From the NCBI GenBank assembly GCA_016929735.1, contig JAFGID010000072.1:1-7856 (forward strand): a DNA stretch of 7,856 bases, in the 5' to 3' direction. Below are positions 1 through 6,332 of the stretch, in pieces. A program made the position numbers and the translations under genes. The notes below the pieces were generated by a model, which saw only the letters and a program-made list of their open reading frames with translations, did not search any database and was not told where the DNA came from. Source of the stretch: Ignavibacteriales bacterium. GTDB lineage: Bacteria; Bacteroidota; Ignavibacteria; Ignavibacteriales; Melioribacteraceae. The stretch's first letter is position 1, and each line of letters begins with the position of its first letter.

Positions 1-1
1 A

Positions 2-40
2 ACATTAGGAGGTTCTATAGTAGTACAATTACTGAATTAA
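2..40 (+). CDS. Possible 3' end of an upstream gene (partial)
   Basis: The left edge may hold the last 12 codons of a gene that starts outside the window. Read from base 2, the frame gives TLGGSIVVQLLN and a TAA at 38-40. Eleven of its twelve codons end in A or T, as in the neighbouring genes, and the stop leaves a normal 36-base gap before the next ATG. The frame from base 1 is also open, to 109-111, and would encode a charged helical tail overlapping the next gene, but its codon endings look less like local coding DNA. The stretch is too short to identify a family. Confidence 0.25.
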   Translation, partial: TLGGSIVVQLLN

Positions 41-63
41 TTAGAGTATTACTAACTTATTTT

Positions 64-70
64 GAGGAGG
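64..70 (+). promoter_or_regulatory. Strong ribosome binding site deciding the start at 77
   Basis: GAGGAGG lies six bases before ATG 77. It rules out the longer TTG-initiated reading and shows that this genome uses Shine-Dalgarno sites on some genes. Confidence 0.8.
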
Positions 71-76
71 AACGCG

Positions 77-340
77 ATGAACGTTGCAAATCAAATGCAA
101 GAACCTACTAATCCTTTAGCAGACCTTATCAATGATGAGATTTACGAACTGCTTTATAGTAGGGATTTAATCAACGAAAAATCTGTACGCGATTATCTTA
201 TTAGGAAAAGTTTTAAGGAATTAAGAGCAAGAAAATTAAGTGCAAGTGATGCAATAGATGAATTGCGAAAAGAATATCCTTATTTACAGTTTGATACAAT
301 AAGAAAAATTGTGTATCAAATTAGTAACAAATCTTCTTGA
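77..340 (+). CDS. Small helical protein with HTH-like C-terminus, unknown function
   Basis: This 87-residue protein is not one I recognise. I chose the ATG at 77 over the TTG at 62 because GAGGAGG at 64-70 is a near-perfect ribosome binding site six bases upstream; a TTG start would place that site inside the gene. The protein looks entirely helical, with no membrane segment, signal peptide or cysteine. An acidic helix (about residues 12-28) is followed by a basic one (about 33-52). The C-terminus, SASDAIDELRKEYP then a turn and QFDTIRKIVYQI, resembles a helix-turn-helix with a recognition helix. A DNA-binding or regulatory role is an inference from that pattern. Its stop overlaps a predicted promoter for the next genes, so it is probably not in their transcript. 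Confidence 0.75.
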   Translation: MNVANQMQEPTNPLADLINDEIYELLYSRDLINEKSVRDYLIRKSFKELRARKLSASDAIDELRKEYPYLQFDTIRKIVYQISNKSS

Positions 341-367
341 CATTAAATCCACATAAACTTATTTTTG
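337..367 (+). promoter_or_regulatory. Promoter for the membrane protein-EutN-DprA cluster
   Basis: An exact TTGACA (337-342) is followed by a 17-base spacer and TATTTTTG (360-367). The latter matches four of six bases of the sigma-70 -10 box (TATTTT) and fits the Bacteroidota -7 consensus TAnnTTTG exactly. The -35 box overlaps the stop codon of the preceding small gene. Transcription would begin near 373, giving a leader of roughly 80 bases before ATG 452. That leader contains the hairpin at 398-427. Confidence 0.6.
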
Positions 368-397
368 CATTGAATTTTATTTAAGATTTTGTCGAGT

Positions 398-427
398 GCC
401 CAGCGCAAGCACTGCACTGGGCTTTTT
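398..427 (+). terminator. Terminator-like hairpin in leader (terminator or attenuator)
   Basis: GCCCAG (398-403) pairs with CTGGGC (417-422). After a C/A mismatch, GC (405-406) pairs with GC (414-415), leaving a seven-base loop. Five T residues follow (423-427), so this is an intrinsic-terminator shape. It sits 58 bases after the small gene's stop but also downstream of the predicted promoter at 337-367. It could therefore end the upstream gene, act as an attenuator for the downstream cluster, or define a short RNA of about 55 bases. A competing weaker stem, AGTGC (395-399) with GCACT (409-413), uses part of the same sequence. Confidence 0.55.
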
Positions 428-451
428 ACTAATAATCTAAAGAGGAATTGT

Positions 452-736
452 ATGGCAAAAGTCTATAAAAAAGGGAAAGCAAAATTTAAAATATCTCCTT
501 TTGGAGATTATTGGAATAAAATTAACTATTATCTCCTCGCACTAGGTTTTGTTGTTCTTATTATTGGTTTTTATTTATTAAGCCAAGGCCCTTGGGATAA
601 TCCTGTCTCTTTATCAATAGCTCCGATAGTTTTATTAATCGCTTACTTAATCATTTTTCCAGCTGCTATTTTATATAGAAAAAGAAAGGATAAACAACCG
701 GAACAAGAAAATGTTTATAGGAAAGATCAAGGGTAA
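452..736 (+). CDS. Small two-helix membrane protein, DUF3098-like
   Basis: A 94-residue inner-membrane protein of unknown function. The ATG at 452 is chosen because AGAGGA at 441-446 lies five bases upstream; the longer TTG reading from 389 would run through the terminator-like hairpin. The N-terminus is basic (about residues 3-13). Two hydrophobic segments (about 25-44 and 55-75) flank a short loop containing GPWDNP, and the tail is basic and charged (76-94). Two helices with basic ends on both sides suggest a hairpin with both termini in the cytoplasm. The layout and the IGFYLLSQG and APIVLLIAYL stretches remind me of DUF3098 proteins of Bacteroidota; this is recall, not a search. The last 26 bases overlap the next gene, suggesting translational coupling. 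Confidence 0.8.
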   Translation: MAKVYKKGKAKFKISPFGDYWNKINYYLLALGFVVLIIGFYLLSQGPWDNPVSLSIAPIVLLIAYLIIFPAAILYRKRKDKQPEQENVYRKDQG

Positions 737-995
737 TATAGTATCAACTCATAAGAATGAATATCTAAAGGGACATAAGCTACTTTCAGTTCAGCCAATT
801 GATCTTAAAGGAAATTTTATTGGGAGAAAAGATTACATTGCTATTGACCTTGTGGATGCAGGAGTTGGCGATATTGTTTTAATTGTTCAGGAGGGAGATG
901 CTGTCCAACAAGTGCTTGGCCATAATAAAGCACCAGTAAATACAATAGTGATAGCAGTAGTTGATGATATAGATATTGGAATATCTAAGAAATAA
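711..995 (+). CDS. EutN/CcmL family microcompartment vertex protein
   Basis: A 94-residue protein of the EutN/CcmL (BMC-P, pfam EutN_CcmL) family, whose members form the pentamers that cap the vertices of carboxysomes and other bacterial microcompartments. Family features visible are the N-terminal beta strand GKIKGNIVSTHK (4-15), the KLLSVQPID strand (23-31), IAIDLVDAGVGDIVLIVQEG (43-62), which matches the conserved AvD-x-GAGvGe-Vlv-G block, and APVNTIVIAVVDDID (74-88), matching the usual PvDaaivgIvD end. Length is normal for the family. The first G of GAGVG is D here. The start overlaps the membrane-protein gene by 26 bases and has only a weak GGAA-type site, so coupling is likely. DprA starts six bases after its stop. 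No hexameric shell protein, aldehyde dehydrogenase or other compartment enzyme is in view, so the cellular role is open. Confidence 0.88.
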   Translation: MFIGKIKGNIVSTHKNEYLKGHKLLSVQPIDLKGNFIGRKDYIAIDLVDAGVGDIVLIVQEGDAVQQVLGHNKAPVNTIVIAVVDDIDIGISKK

Positions 996-1001
996 TTATT
1001 A

Positions 1002-2129
1002 ATGAATTTGGAAAAGTTACCTTTTAATGATTTTGTTTTATTAAATCTCCTTTTATCTGTCGAACAATTAGGTCCCACCAAAATTTTAGCACTCTATTCT
1101 AAATTTCAAAGTTTTGAAAGTATTTTAAACGCTACAAAATCTGAACTATGTCAGATTGAAAATATTGGGAAAAATATTGCTCAAAGAATTCAACATGTAA
1201 GTAACAAAACCGAACTAGTTAGAACCGAAGTTGAAAGAGAAATTGAAAAGTTACAAAAAATCAATGGTAGATATTTCACATATTGGGATGAGGAATATCC
1301 TGAGATATTGAAGAATGTTTACTACCCGCCACTAATTTTATATGCACTCGGCAAGAATTCAGAAAAAGATAAATACTCAATAGCGATTGTTGGTACAAGA
1401 AAACCAACGAATTATGGCAAGAAAGAAGCTGAAAGATTTTCAAGCTATTTAGCATCACAAGGAATTACAATCGTCAGCGGATTAGCAAGGGGTATTGATA
1501 CTATAGCACATAAAAGTGCTCTACAAGCAAAAGGAAGAACTATTGCTGTTACAGGTGCCGGACTGGACTACATTTATCCATCTGAAAATAAAAAATTATA
1601 TCATGAGATTGTAAATAATGGAAAGATAATTACCGAATTTAAAATCGGGACAAAATCTGATGCAAAGAATTTTCCGCAAAGGAATAGGATTATTAGCGGC
1701 TTGTCTCTCGGGACAATAATAGTTGAGACAAAAATACAGGGGGGAGCAATGCAAACTGCTGCACATACAACAGATCAAAACAGAGAACTTTTTGCTATTC
1801 CGGGTAATAACTTAGTTAAACAAAACGAAGGACCAAACTTGTTAATACAGAGAGGCGAGGCAAAACTTGTGATTAATCCCGAAGATGTTTTAACTGAACT
1901 TGAGATAAAACTTAAACCTATTATAGGTAAAACAATACCAAAACCAACCTTTGACTTAAATATGTTTGAACAAAAAATTCTTTCTGTTCTAAACCAAGAG
2001 CCGATTCATATTGATAGGATTGCCTCACTAACAAACTTTTCAACTTCGGATTGCTTAGTTTATTTGTTATCACTTGAATTTAAAGGACTGGTCAGGCAAT
2101 TACCCGGTAAAACATTTTCTTTAATCTAA
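1002..2129 (+). CDS. dprA: DNA-processing protein DprA
   Basis: DprA (Smf) binds incoming single-stranded DNA during natural transformation and loads RecA onto it in the cytoplasm. At 375 residues it has the full three-part architecture. The N-terminal helical/HhH-like region (about 10-75) includes IENIGKNIAQRI. The extended Rossmann domain (about 90-300) carries IVGTRKPTNYG (129-139), SGLARGID (159-166), FPQRNRIISGLS (224-235), GGAMQTA (247-253) and FAIPGN (264-269). The C-terminal winged-helix domain (about 318-375) resembles the DML1-like domain. Two usual positions differ: the SGSLITA loop reads GGAMQTA, and the later GCN reads GPN (278-280); neither looks inactivating. It follows the EutN gene by six bases with no clear Shine-Dalgarno site, so it probably shares that transcript. 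Such genes are often present in bacteria not known to be competent. Confidence 0.96.
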   Translation: MNLEKLPFNDFVLLNLLLSVEQLGPTKILALYSKFQSFESILNATKSELCQIENIGKNIAQRIQHVSNKTELVRTEVEREIEKLQKINGRYFTYWDEEYPEILKNVYYPPLILYALGKNSEKDKYSIAIVGTRKPTNYGKKEAERFSSYLASQGITIVSGLARGIDTIAHKSALQAKGRTIAVTGAGLDYIYPSENKKLYHEIVNNGKIITEFKIGTKSDAKNFPQRNRIISGLSLGTIIVETKIQGGAMQTAAHTTDQNRELFAIPGNNLVKQNEGPNLLIQRGEAKLVINPEDVLTELEIKLKPIIGKTIPKPTFDLNMFEQKILSVLNQEPIHIDRIASLTNFSTSDCLVYLLSLEFKGLVRQLPGKTFSLI

Positions 2130-2192
2130 AAACAACAGACCCTTTAAATTTATTACGTTAATTATCTATAGTAAACATTCCCTAAGATTTTT

Positions 2193-2200
2193 TATTTTTG
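2193..2200 (+). promoter_or_regulatory. Candidate Bacteroidota-type -7 element for lysA
   Basis: TATTTTTG matches TAnnTTTG and would give a start near 2207 and a leader of about 34 bases before ATG 2241. No TTTG or TTGACA is seen at the expected distance upstream, and the gap is very AT-rich, so a chance match is possible. The 111-base gap after dprA does suggest a separate promoter. Confidence 0.3.
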
Positions 2201-2240
2201 AACAATAAATAATAATTTTTTCACCAATATAATATCAACC

Positions 2241-3515
2241 ATGAGATATTTTGATTCAAGTTATTTTACTTACAAGAATAATCAACTGTTTTGCGAAGAT
2301 GTTGCTGTAGAACAAATAATCAAACAAGTAGGAACACCAACTTATATTTACAGCAAAAAATTCTTTATTGACCGATATACTGAGTTTACAAATGCATTTA
2401 AAGAAATTAAGCATTCAATTTTTTATGCAATAAAATCTAATTTTAATTTAAATTTAATAAAAATATTTTCCAATTTAGGTTCAGGACTGGATGTTAATTC
2501 GGAGGGTGAATTATACAGGGCACTCAAAGTAGGAATTCATCCACAAAAAATCTTTTTATCGGGTGTTGGAAAGACTAAAAGAGAAATTGAATTAGGTATT
2601 GAAAATAACATCTTACTGATAAAAACAGAATCTGAAGAGGAGTTAATTCTAATTGATAAAATTGCAAGAGAAAAGAACAAAATTGCACCGGTGCATTTAC
2701 GAATTAATCCTAACGTAGATCCAAAAACTCATCCATACATATCTACCGGTTTAGCAGAAGAGAAATTCGGCATACCTGAGGAAGAAGCTATTGAGCATTT
2801 TAGATTAGCGGCAAAATTAGAAAACGTTAGACCGGTTGGTGTCGGTATGCACATCGGTTCACAAATAACAACTATTGCGCCTTATAAAGAAGCAATAGAA
2901 AAAATGCTTGAATTGTTTCTCAAAATTAAATCCGCAGGAATTAAATTAAATCACTTCAACATTGGTGGTGGGATTGGTGTTGTGTATAATGACGAGAAAC
3001 CTTTCACACTTCAGGAATTTGCTAACAAAGTAATACCAATTTTTAAAAAATTTGAATGTGAAATTATGTTCGAACCAGGACGTTTTCTTACTGCTAATGG
3101 TGGTATTATAGCTACTGAAGTTTTATATACAAAACAGAATAAAAAGAAAAATTTTATTATTGTTGATGCTTCTATGGCCGAAATCATTAGACCAAGCATT
3201 TATGATGCGTATCATCACATACAACACTTAGTCAAGATAGAAAATGAAACAATTATCGCTGACATTGTAGGGCCAGTTTGCGAAAGCGGTGATTTCATCG
3301 CTAAGGATAGAGAAATTATTAAATGCAATAGTGGTGAATTCCTCGCAATTATGTCCGCCGGTTCGTATTGTATGGTTATGTCATCGAATTACAATGGTAG
3401 AAGAAGAGCCCCTGAAATTATGGTTGATAAAGATAAATTTTATATAACACGTAGTCGTGAATCATTTCAACATCTTTTATTCGATGAACAAATCATTGAA
3501 GAATTGTTTCAATAA
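2241..3515 (+). CDS. lysA: Diaminopimelate decarboxylase LysA
   Basis: LysA is a PLP enzyme of the fold-III (alanine racemase-like) decarboxylases that converts meso-diaminopimelate to L-lysine, the last step of lysine synthesis, in the cytoplasm. At 424 residues it is full length and not fused to aspartokinase. The PLP lysine is K65 in FYAIKSN (61-67). Further markers are DVNSEGEL (84-91), the RINPNVDP block (154-161), HIGSQ (204-208), the phosphate-binding GGG (242-244) and EPGR (278-281). The dimer-site catalytic pair lies in CESGD (C347, E348), and Y376 sits in AGSYCMVMSSNYN (373-385), where GAY is usual. The HIGSQ and CESGD motifs and the YN-x-RRR-PE ending favour LysA over ornithine/arginine or carboxynorspermidine decarboxylases. 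There is no obvious Shine-Dalgarno site. The nucleotidyltransferase gene begins 32 bases later, probably in the same operon. Confidence 0.96.
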   Translation: MRYFDSSYFTYKNNQLFCEDVAVEQIIKQVGTPTYIYSKKFFIDRYTEFTNAFKEIKHSIFYAIKSNFNLNLIKIFSNLGSGLDVNSEGELYRALKVGIHPQKIFLSGVGKTKREIELGIENNILLIKTESEEELILIDKIAREKNKIAPVHLRINPNVDPKTHPYISTGLAEEKFGIPEEEAIEHFRLAAKLENVRPVGVGMHIGSQITTIAPYKEAIEKMLELFLKIKSAGIKLNHFNIGGGIGVVYNDEKPFTLQEFANKVIPIFKKFECEIMFEPGRFLTANGGIIATEVLYTKQNKKKNFIIVDASMAEIIRPSIYDAYHHIQHLVKIENETIIADIVGPVCESGDFIAKDREIIKCNSGEFLAIMSAGSYCMVMSSNYNGRRRAPEIMVDKDKFYITRSRESFQHLLFDEQIIEELFQ

Positions 3516-3547
3516 ATATTTTACCTTTTCTATAATTAGGTGATAAA

Positions 3548-4267
3548 ATGAAAGCTATGATTTTAGCTGCTGGTTTAGGAACTAGATTAAGACCTATAAC
3601 AGATAAAATTCCCAAAGCATTGGTAACAATTAAAAATAAAACATTGCTTGAAATAACAATTGAAAAATTAAAGAAAACTGGAATAAGGGAGATTGTAATT
3701 AATGTTCACCATTTCCCAGATTTAATAATTAACTACATAAAACAAAATAAATATTTTAATATAAGAATAGAAATTTCCAATGAGAGAAATAATCTACTGG
3801 ATACTGGCGGTGGTATAAAAAAAGCAGAGTGGTTCTTAAGAAATGATGATTTTATCGTTCATAATATTGATATTATTTCTGATATAGACATAATTCAAAT
3901 GTATGAATTTCATAAATCGCAAAATGCTTTAGCGACGGTGGCTGTTAAAAATCGCGAAACGCAAAGATATTTTTTGTTTGATGATGAAATGAACTTGTGC
4001 GGATGGAAAAATATTAAGACCAATGAAATAAAAATTGTCAAGGGTACTGAAACAAAATTAATTCCGCTTGCATACAGTGGCATCCAGATCTTAAGTCCAA
4101 AAATATTTGATTTAATGACCGAATCGGGAAAATTTTCTATTGTTGATACCTATATACGATTAGCGCAAAGTTGTACGATAAAAGCATTCAGACACGACGA
4201 TTTTCAATGGTATGATGTTGGGAAAATTGATGTGCTAAATTATCTCAATAGAAATTGGAATTTATAA
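3548..4267 (+). CDS. Sugar-phosphate nucleotidyltransferase, MurU-like
   Basis: A 239-residue single-domain NTP-transferase (GT-A-like Rossmann fold) that joins a sugar 1-phosphate to a nucleotide. The signature GLGTRLRP (9-16) and PKAL (22-25) bind the NTP. LLDTGGGI (83-90) matches the ETAGGI-type sugar/nucleotide loop, D108 in HNIDI takes the metal-binding place of the usual NGD, and WYDVGK (221-226) is the typical end motif. Short length and the TGGGI and WYDVG motifs are closest to MurU-type enzymes (MurNAc-1-phosphate uridylyltransferase of peptidoglycan recycling), but mannose- or heptose-1-phosphate guanylyltransferases of similar length cannot be excluded. AGGTGA at 3538-3543 precedes the ATG by four bases. 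It follows lysA closely and is probably co-transcribed. No AmgK-type sugar kinase, the usual MurU partner, is in view. Confidence 0.85.
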   Translation: MKAMILAAGLGTRLRPITDKIPKALVTIKNKTLLEITIEKLKKTGIREIVINVHHFPDLIINYIKQNKYFNIRIEISNERNNLLDTGGGIKKAEWFLRNDDFIVHNIDIISDIDIIQMYEFHKSQNALATVAVKNRETQRYFLFDDEMNLCGWKNIKTNEIKIVKGTETKLIPLAYSGIQILSPKIFDLMTESGKFSIVDTYIRLAQSCTIKAFRHDDFQWYDVGKIDVLNYLNRNWNL

Positions 4268-4272
4268 TCTGA

Positions 4273-4305
4273 TGCCTTCATAATAAATTATTTATTACGA
4301 AGGCA
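4273..4305. terminator. Long hairpin between convergent genes
   Basis: TGCCTTCATAATAA (4273-4286) pairs with TTATTACGAAGGCA (4292-4305), a 14-base stem that extends by one A-T pair to leave a three-base loop. In a rightward transcript there is one A/C mismatch; in a leftward transcript it becomes a G-U pair, so the stem is unbroken. It lies 5 bases after the rightward nucleotidyltransferase stop and 16 bases beyond the leftward polyferredoxin stop, so it is well placed to end both transcripts. No T-run follows on either side, so it may act as an RNA 3'-end stabiliser or a factor-dependent stop rather than a classic intrinsic terminator. Confidence 0.55.
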
Positions 4306-4321
4306 CAAGATCATATTACAT

Positions 4322-6268
4322 TCATTCAAAATCCAATTCATTTGCGGGTTTTACATCTCCCACGGGTTGAGATCTGAAGGGATTATCGATTTCTTCTTTC
4401 GAACCATCACGATAAGTAACAATTAATTTTGGACTTGTCAAATCTCTTTGAACTTGCTCAAGTGATGTTATTGCTGAATTGAAATAAACAAACATTGTCG
4501 GCTGTTCAATATATCTTCTTGTAATTCTGAAAATTCCTTTATTGTTCGAGAGATGACTCATCAAGAAGATTAAATTTCTATTTATTGTTGCTTCATCAAG
4601 TTCAGGTTCAACGAATGGATAAATTAAAACAGATAACTTTTCGATATCCTGTTCGGGATATTTATTAAAAGGTCTATCAAACTCATTGAATAGACGAATG
4701 TTATAATCCCTAACCGAAATAAATCCTTTATCTTCACCCTTACCGGTTGTTTTAAAATTTAATTCTAAATCAACAGCAACTCCGTTTTGTGTTGCTGTTA
4801 TCTCGTCAGCATTGATTATATTTTTAATATCTTCTGATTTTATTTCTTGTGGGTTATAAAATATTGTTGCGATGACTGGTTCACCGAAATATGTATCAAA
4901 ACCATAAATGTTTTCATTTTGTTCTAAAGCAAGTTTTAAATTTTGATGGTCAATTGCATCAAACAAATTATCAATTCCGATTTCAAACATCGCAATTGAA
5001 TCAATTTGCAAACCTGTAGCTTTTCTTATTTCAATTTTTTGTGGTGTGAATAAAATTTCAATTATTTGCTTTTCAGATATTTCGGTTGGATTATAATAAA
5101 TTTTTACTGTGTGAGAAGAAGCATAAGCATCAAGCCCGTAGATTCCTTTTAAAGAAGTAAGATGATTTTTTAATGACATTGCAGAACCATAACACTTAAC
5201 TGTTTTAAGATCAGTTTGTTCATATATTGCTATTGTATTTACCTTATCAAAATCATTCCATCTTTCAGATATTGTCGTAAATTCAAATTTAGAAGCAAAA
5301 CCTAAACTAAGAGCAATTAAAACTACTGTTGCAACAGGAGCAAGATATTTTGTCCAAGATTTTCCATTTATTTCCAGAGTTTTTTTCTCTGGGCATACAT
5401 GCACACAGTCTGTACATAAATTGCAATCGGTGTGTCTTATATCATCATATTCTGTAATTTTTATTCCCTGAGGACATGCCTTCTCGCAAAGTTTACAAAA
5501 TGTACAACTTTCTTCATTACGAGTAATTTTTGCAAGTGGGAAAGTAAAACTTCTCTTGAAAAATACCTCGGTAATCATCCCAACCAATACAATTACAAGA
5601 AGTAACCAGAATAGTGAAACACTCATTACCAGCCAATTAAATAAGATATAAACAGCAATCACAATTGCCACAGGAATGAAATTTAAAAACACATTACTAA
5701 TTGCACTTAAAGGACAAAGATATTTACACCAAAATAATCTTGTAAATATTGTTCCCAAAATTAAAAGTGCAACTGCAGGAATTGCAAGATATAAAACAAT
5801 ATCGCTGTTATCAAAAAAATTTGCAAGTGCAAAATAGGGGTCATATTGCTTACAAAACAATTCGCTTGATGTCATTGTTATCCATAAAGTAAAAAACAAT
5901 AATGCGTATTTCAAAACTCTTAAAACCCTATCAAAAAATTCAGTGATTTTCATTCTGATTTTGAATCTGTCTCCAATTTTGCCGAGCCACTCGGTAATCG
6001 CACCCAAAGGGCAAACATAACTGCAAAATAATTTCCCGATCAGAATTATACCAAGCAATAATCCTAAACCTAGAATTAATTGTACCTCACTCATATTACA
6101 TGACATCGTTCCCTGATTTAATTTGCTACCGAAAGAAGCAAGCCCACCGAAAGGACAATACTGCTCAAAATCGGAAACATAGTTCGGGTCAAACAATGGT
6201 CTCAGAGCAACATAAAGAACCATTCCTAAAAAAGTTAGTTGAAATAAAACTCTTAGTTTTCTCTTCAT
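4322..6268 (-). CDS. NapH/NosR-like membrane polyferredoxin with HMA-like C-terminal repeats
   Basis: A 648-residue inner-membrane electron-transfer protein. Hydrophobic segments lie at about 8-24, 62-82, 117-134, 157-178, 197-213, 216-234 and 307-325. The membrane part carries NapH/NosR-type cysteines: C38 (CPFGG), C57, FCSYVCP (C82, C86), C139 and WCKYLCP (C181, C185). Two classic [4Fe-4S] motifs follow, C255/C258/C261/C265-P and C282/C285/C288/C292-P. By the positive-inside rule the N-terminus and ferredoxin part are cytoplasmic, and the last helix places residues 326-648 in the periplasm. That tail holds three ferredoxin-fold, HMA-like repeats (about 344-410, 423-490 and 545-618) sharing IYG-x-D-x-Y and YNP-type blocks; only the first keeps a metal-site cysteine (C359). 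AAAGGAA at 6273-6279 is a good ribosome site. The 64-base gap after the DHODH-like gene suggests one transcript. It probably moves electrons across or within the membrane; donor and acceptor are unknown. Confidence 0.85.
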   Translation of the reverse strand: MKRKLRVLFQLTFLGMVLYVALRPLFDPNYVSDFEQYCPFGGLASFGSKLNQGTMSCNMSEVQLILGLGLLLGIILIGKLFCSYVCPLGAITEWLGKIGDRFKIRMKITEFFDRVLRVLKYALLFFTLWITMTSSELFCKQYDPYFALANFFDNSDIVLYLAIPAVALLILGTIFTRLFWCKYLCPLSAISNVFLNFIPVAIVIAVYILFNWLVMSVSLFWLLLVIVLVGMITEVFFKRSFTFPLAKITRNEESCTFCKLCEKACPQGIKITEYDDIRHTDCNLCTDCVHVCPEKKTLEINGKSWTKYLAPVATVVLIALSLGFASKFEFTTISERWNDFDKVNTIAIYEQTDLKTVKCYGSAMSLKNHLTSLKGIYGLDAYASSHTVKIYYNPTEISEKQIIEILFTPQKIEIRKATGLQIDSIAMFEIGIDNLFDAIDHQNLKLALEQNENIYGFDTYFGEPVIATIFYNPQEIKSEDIKNIINADEITATQNGVAVDLELNFKTTGKGEDKGFISVRDYNIRLFNEFDRPFNKYPEQDIEKLSVLIYPFVEPELDEATINRNLIFLMSHLSNNKGIFRITRRYIEQPTMFVYFNSAITSLEQVQRDLTSPKLIVTYRDGSKEEIDNPFRSQPVGDVKPANELDFE

Positions 6269-6332
6269 TTAATTCCTTTATTTAATATTATATTCAACAA
6301 AGAATTGCGAACCCTCGTTAAAGTGGTGTTTA

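Noticed and set aside
62..76. TTG start at 62 for the first small gene
   Set aside because: The strong GAGGAGG site at 64-70 would then be inside the coding region; ATG 77 is correctly spaced behind it.
1..111. Open frame from base 1 encoding a charged helical tail
   Set aside because: It would overlap the next gene by 35 bases, and its codon endings are richer in G and C than local coding DNA. The base-2 frame is the better guess, though neither is certain.
389..451. TTG start at 389 for the membrane protein
   Set aside because: The added 21 residues would be encoded by the terminator-like hairpin, and ATG 452 has its own AGAGGA site.
887..1081. Minus-strand open frame of 64 codons across the EutN/DprA junction
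   Set aside because: It lies opposite two well-supported genes and shows no family feature. The same reasoning excludes the open frames at 1276-1458, 1596-1778 and 3011-3199 on the minus strand and 6100-6285 and 6861-7046 on the plus strand.
452..2129. Calling the cluster a bacterial microcompartment operon
   Set aside because: Only a vertex protein is present; there is no BMC-domain hexamer and no signature enzyme in the window.
2228..2233. TATAAT just before lysA as a -10 box
   Set aside because: It is eight bases from the start codon and has no -35 match at 16-18 bases, so it would give a nearly leaderless RNA; chance is likely in such AT-rich DNA.
3531..3536. TATAAT between lysA and the nucleotidyltransferase gene
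   Set aside because: It nearly touches the ribosome site of the next gene and has no convincing -35 box.
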